5,369 nt of DNA from an uncultured Nitrosopumilaceae archaeon. GTDB lineage: Archaea > Thermoproteota > Nitrososphaeria > Nitrososphaerales > Nitrosopumilaceae. The translations under genes and the position numbers were made by a program. Shown piece by piece: positions 5,097 through 5,369 of the stretch. Each line of letters begins with the position of its first letter. The stretch's first letter is position 1. The notes beneath the pieces were generated by a model, which had not been told where the DNA came from, made no database searches, and saw nothing but the letters and a program-made list of their open reading frames with translations. The DNA is taken from assembly GCA_937875805.1 (NCBI GenBank), contig CALFHG010000254.1, positions 1-5,369 on the forward strand, written 5' to 3'.

Positions 5097-5369
5097 ATGC
5101 AAAATATTCCACTCCAACTAGATTCTAGTGGAATTCATAGTACCTTTAACAATACTGTAACAAGTCTAATTGAGCAAATAACACCTGAATTACCACACAC
5201 AAGTTTTGTTACTGATTTAGCATTCATTATGATTATTGGTGCAATTGTAACACTTGCTTTTTTCAAAATCAAACAACCATTGATCATAGGTTATCTTTTT
5301 GCAGGGATGTTGATTGGACCTTTTTCTCATTTTTGGTCTTGGGTTTTACCTGAGGGTGGACCTCCTACT
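5097..5369 (+). CDS. Kef-type cation:proton antiporter, CPA2 family (3' truncated)
   Basis: The open frame runs from ATG 5097 to the window end (91 residues, no stop). After about 38 hydrophilic residues it shows a first membrane helix (about 40-56), the segment KIKQPLIIGYLFAGMLIGP (57-75) and the start of a loop. The QPLxIGYLxAGxxIGP segment is the hallmark of the N-terminal second helix of CPA2/Kef-type sodium/proton or potassium/proton exchangers, which sit in the cell membrane and exchange monovalent cations for protons. Full members have some 10-13 helices, often followed by a nucleotide-binding RCK/TrkA-N domain; the ion-binding aspartates of the later helices and any such domain are outside the window. 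The longer-than-usual N-terminus suggests an external extension before the first helix. In-frame TTG codons at 5082 and 5085 are unlikely starts given the TATA spacing. Confidence 0.85.
   Translation, partial: MQNIPLQLDSSGIHSTFNNTVTSLIEQITPELPHTSFVTDLAFIMIIGAIVTLAFFKIKQPLIIGYLFAGMLIGPFSHFWSWVLPEGGPPT
5117..5129. repeat. Short palindrome at the start of the antiporter gene
   Basis: ACTAGA and TCTAGT flank a single T, 20 bases into the coding region. CCACT (5109-5113) and AGTGG (5127-5131) offer an alternative longer-loop pairing. It could be a regulatory site or an mRNA structure close to the 5' end of a leaderless message, but a six-base arm may be coincidence. Confidence 0.25.

Overview
The window looks like chromosomal DNA of an AT-rich archaeon, most likely an ammonia-oxidising thaumarchaeon (Nitrososphaerota, Nitrosopumilus-like). 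The evidence is low-GC genes that start roughly 20-30 bases after TTTAAATA-type boxes with no Shine-Dalgarno motif (leaderless or near-leaderless transcripts), a Sulfolobus-type ferredoxin domain, and a coiled-coil protein whose C-terminal domain I associate with this phylum. The lineage is inferred; no rRNA or other marker gene is present.

Layout. The tail of an unidentified gene (1-84, +) is followed by a 316-residue protein with a C-terminal seven-iron-type ferredoxin domain (121-1071, +) and a 685-residue membrane glycosyltransferase of family GT2, cellulose/mannan-synthase-like (1125-3182, +). Converging on the latter from the other strand, with only three bases between the stop codons, is a 497-residue coiled-coil protein (3186-4679, -). 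It has a lysine-rich N-terminus, a tandem array of 24-residue repeats and a compact C-terminal domain. Upstream of it on the same strand is a 35-codon gene for a single C2H2-type zinc-finger microprotein (4740-4847, -). Immediately in front of that start codon is a perfect 11+3+11 palindrome that fills the space between its TATA-like box and its start. After about 250 bases without a convincing gene, the beginning of a Kef-type cation:proton antiporter (5097 to the window end, +) runs off the edge.

How they fit together. Each full gene has its own plausible box A, so they look like separate transcription units and not one operon. No shared pathway is evident. The glycosyltransferase probably elongates or transfers surface polysaccharide across the cell membrane, the ferredoxin fusion is a soluble electron carrier or part of one, and the antiporter handles ion homeostasis. 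The most unusual elements are the loss of the zinc ligands in the ferredoxin, the 24-residue repeat array with a regular stammer in its coiled-coil pattern, the extra membrane-anchored external domain on the glycosyltransferase, and the zinc-finger microprotein with its palindromic promoter.
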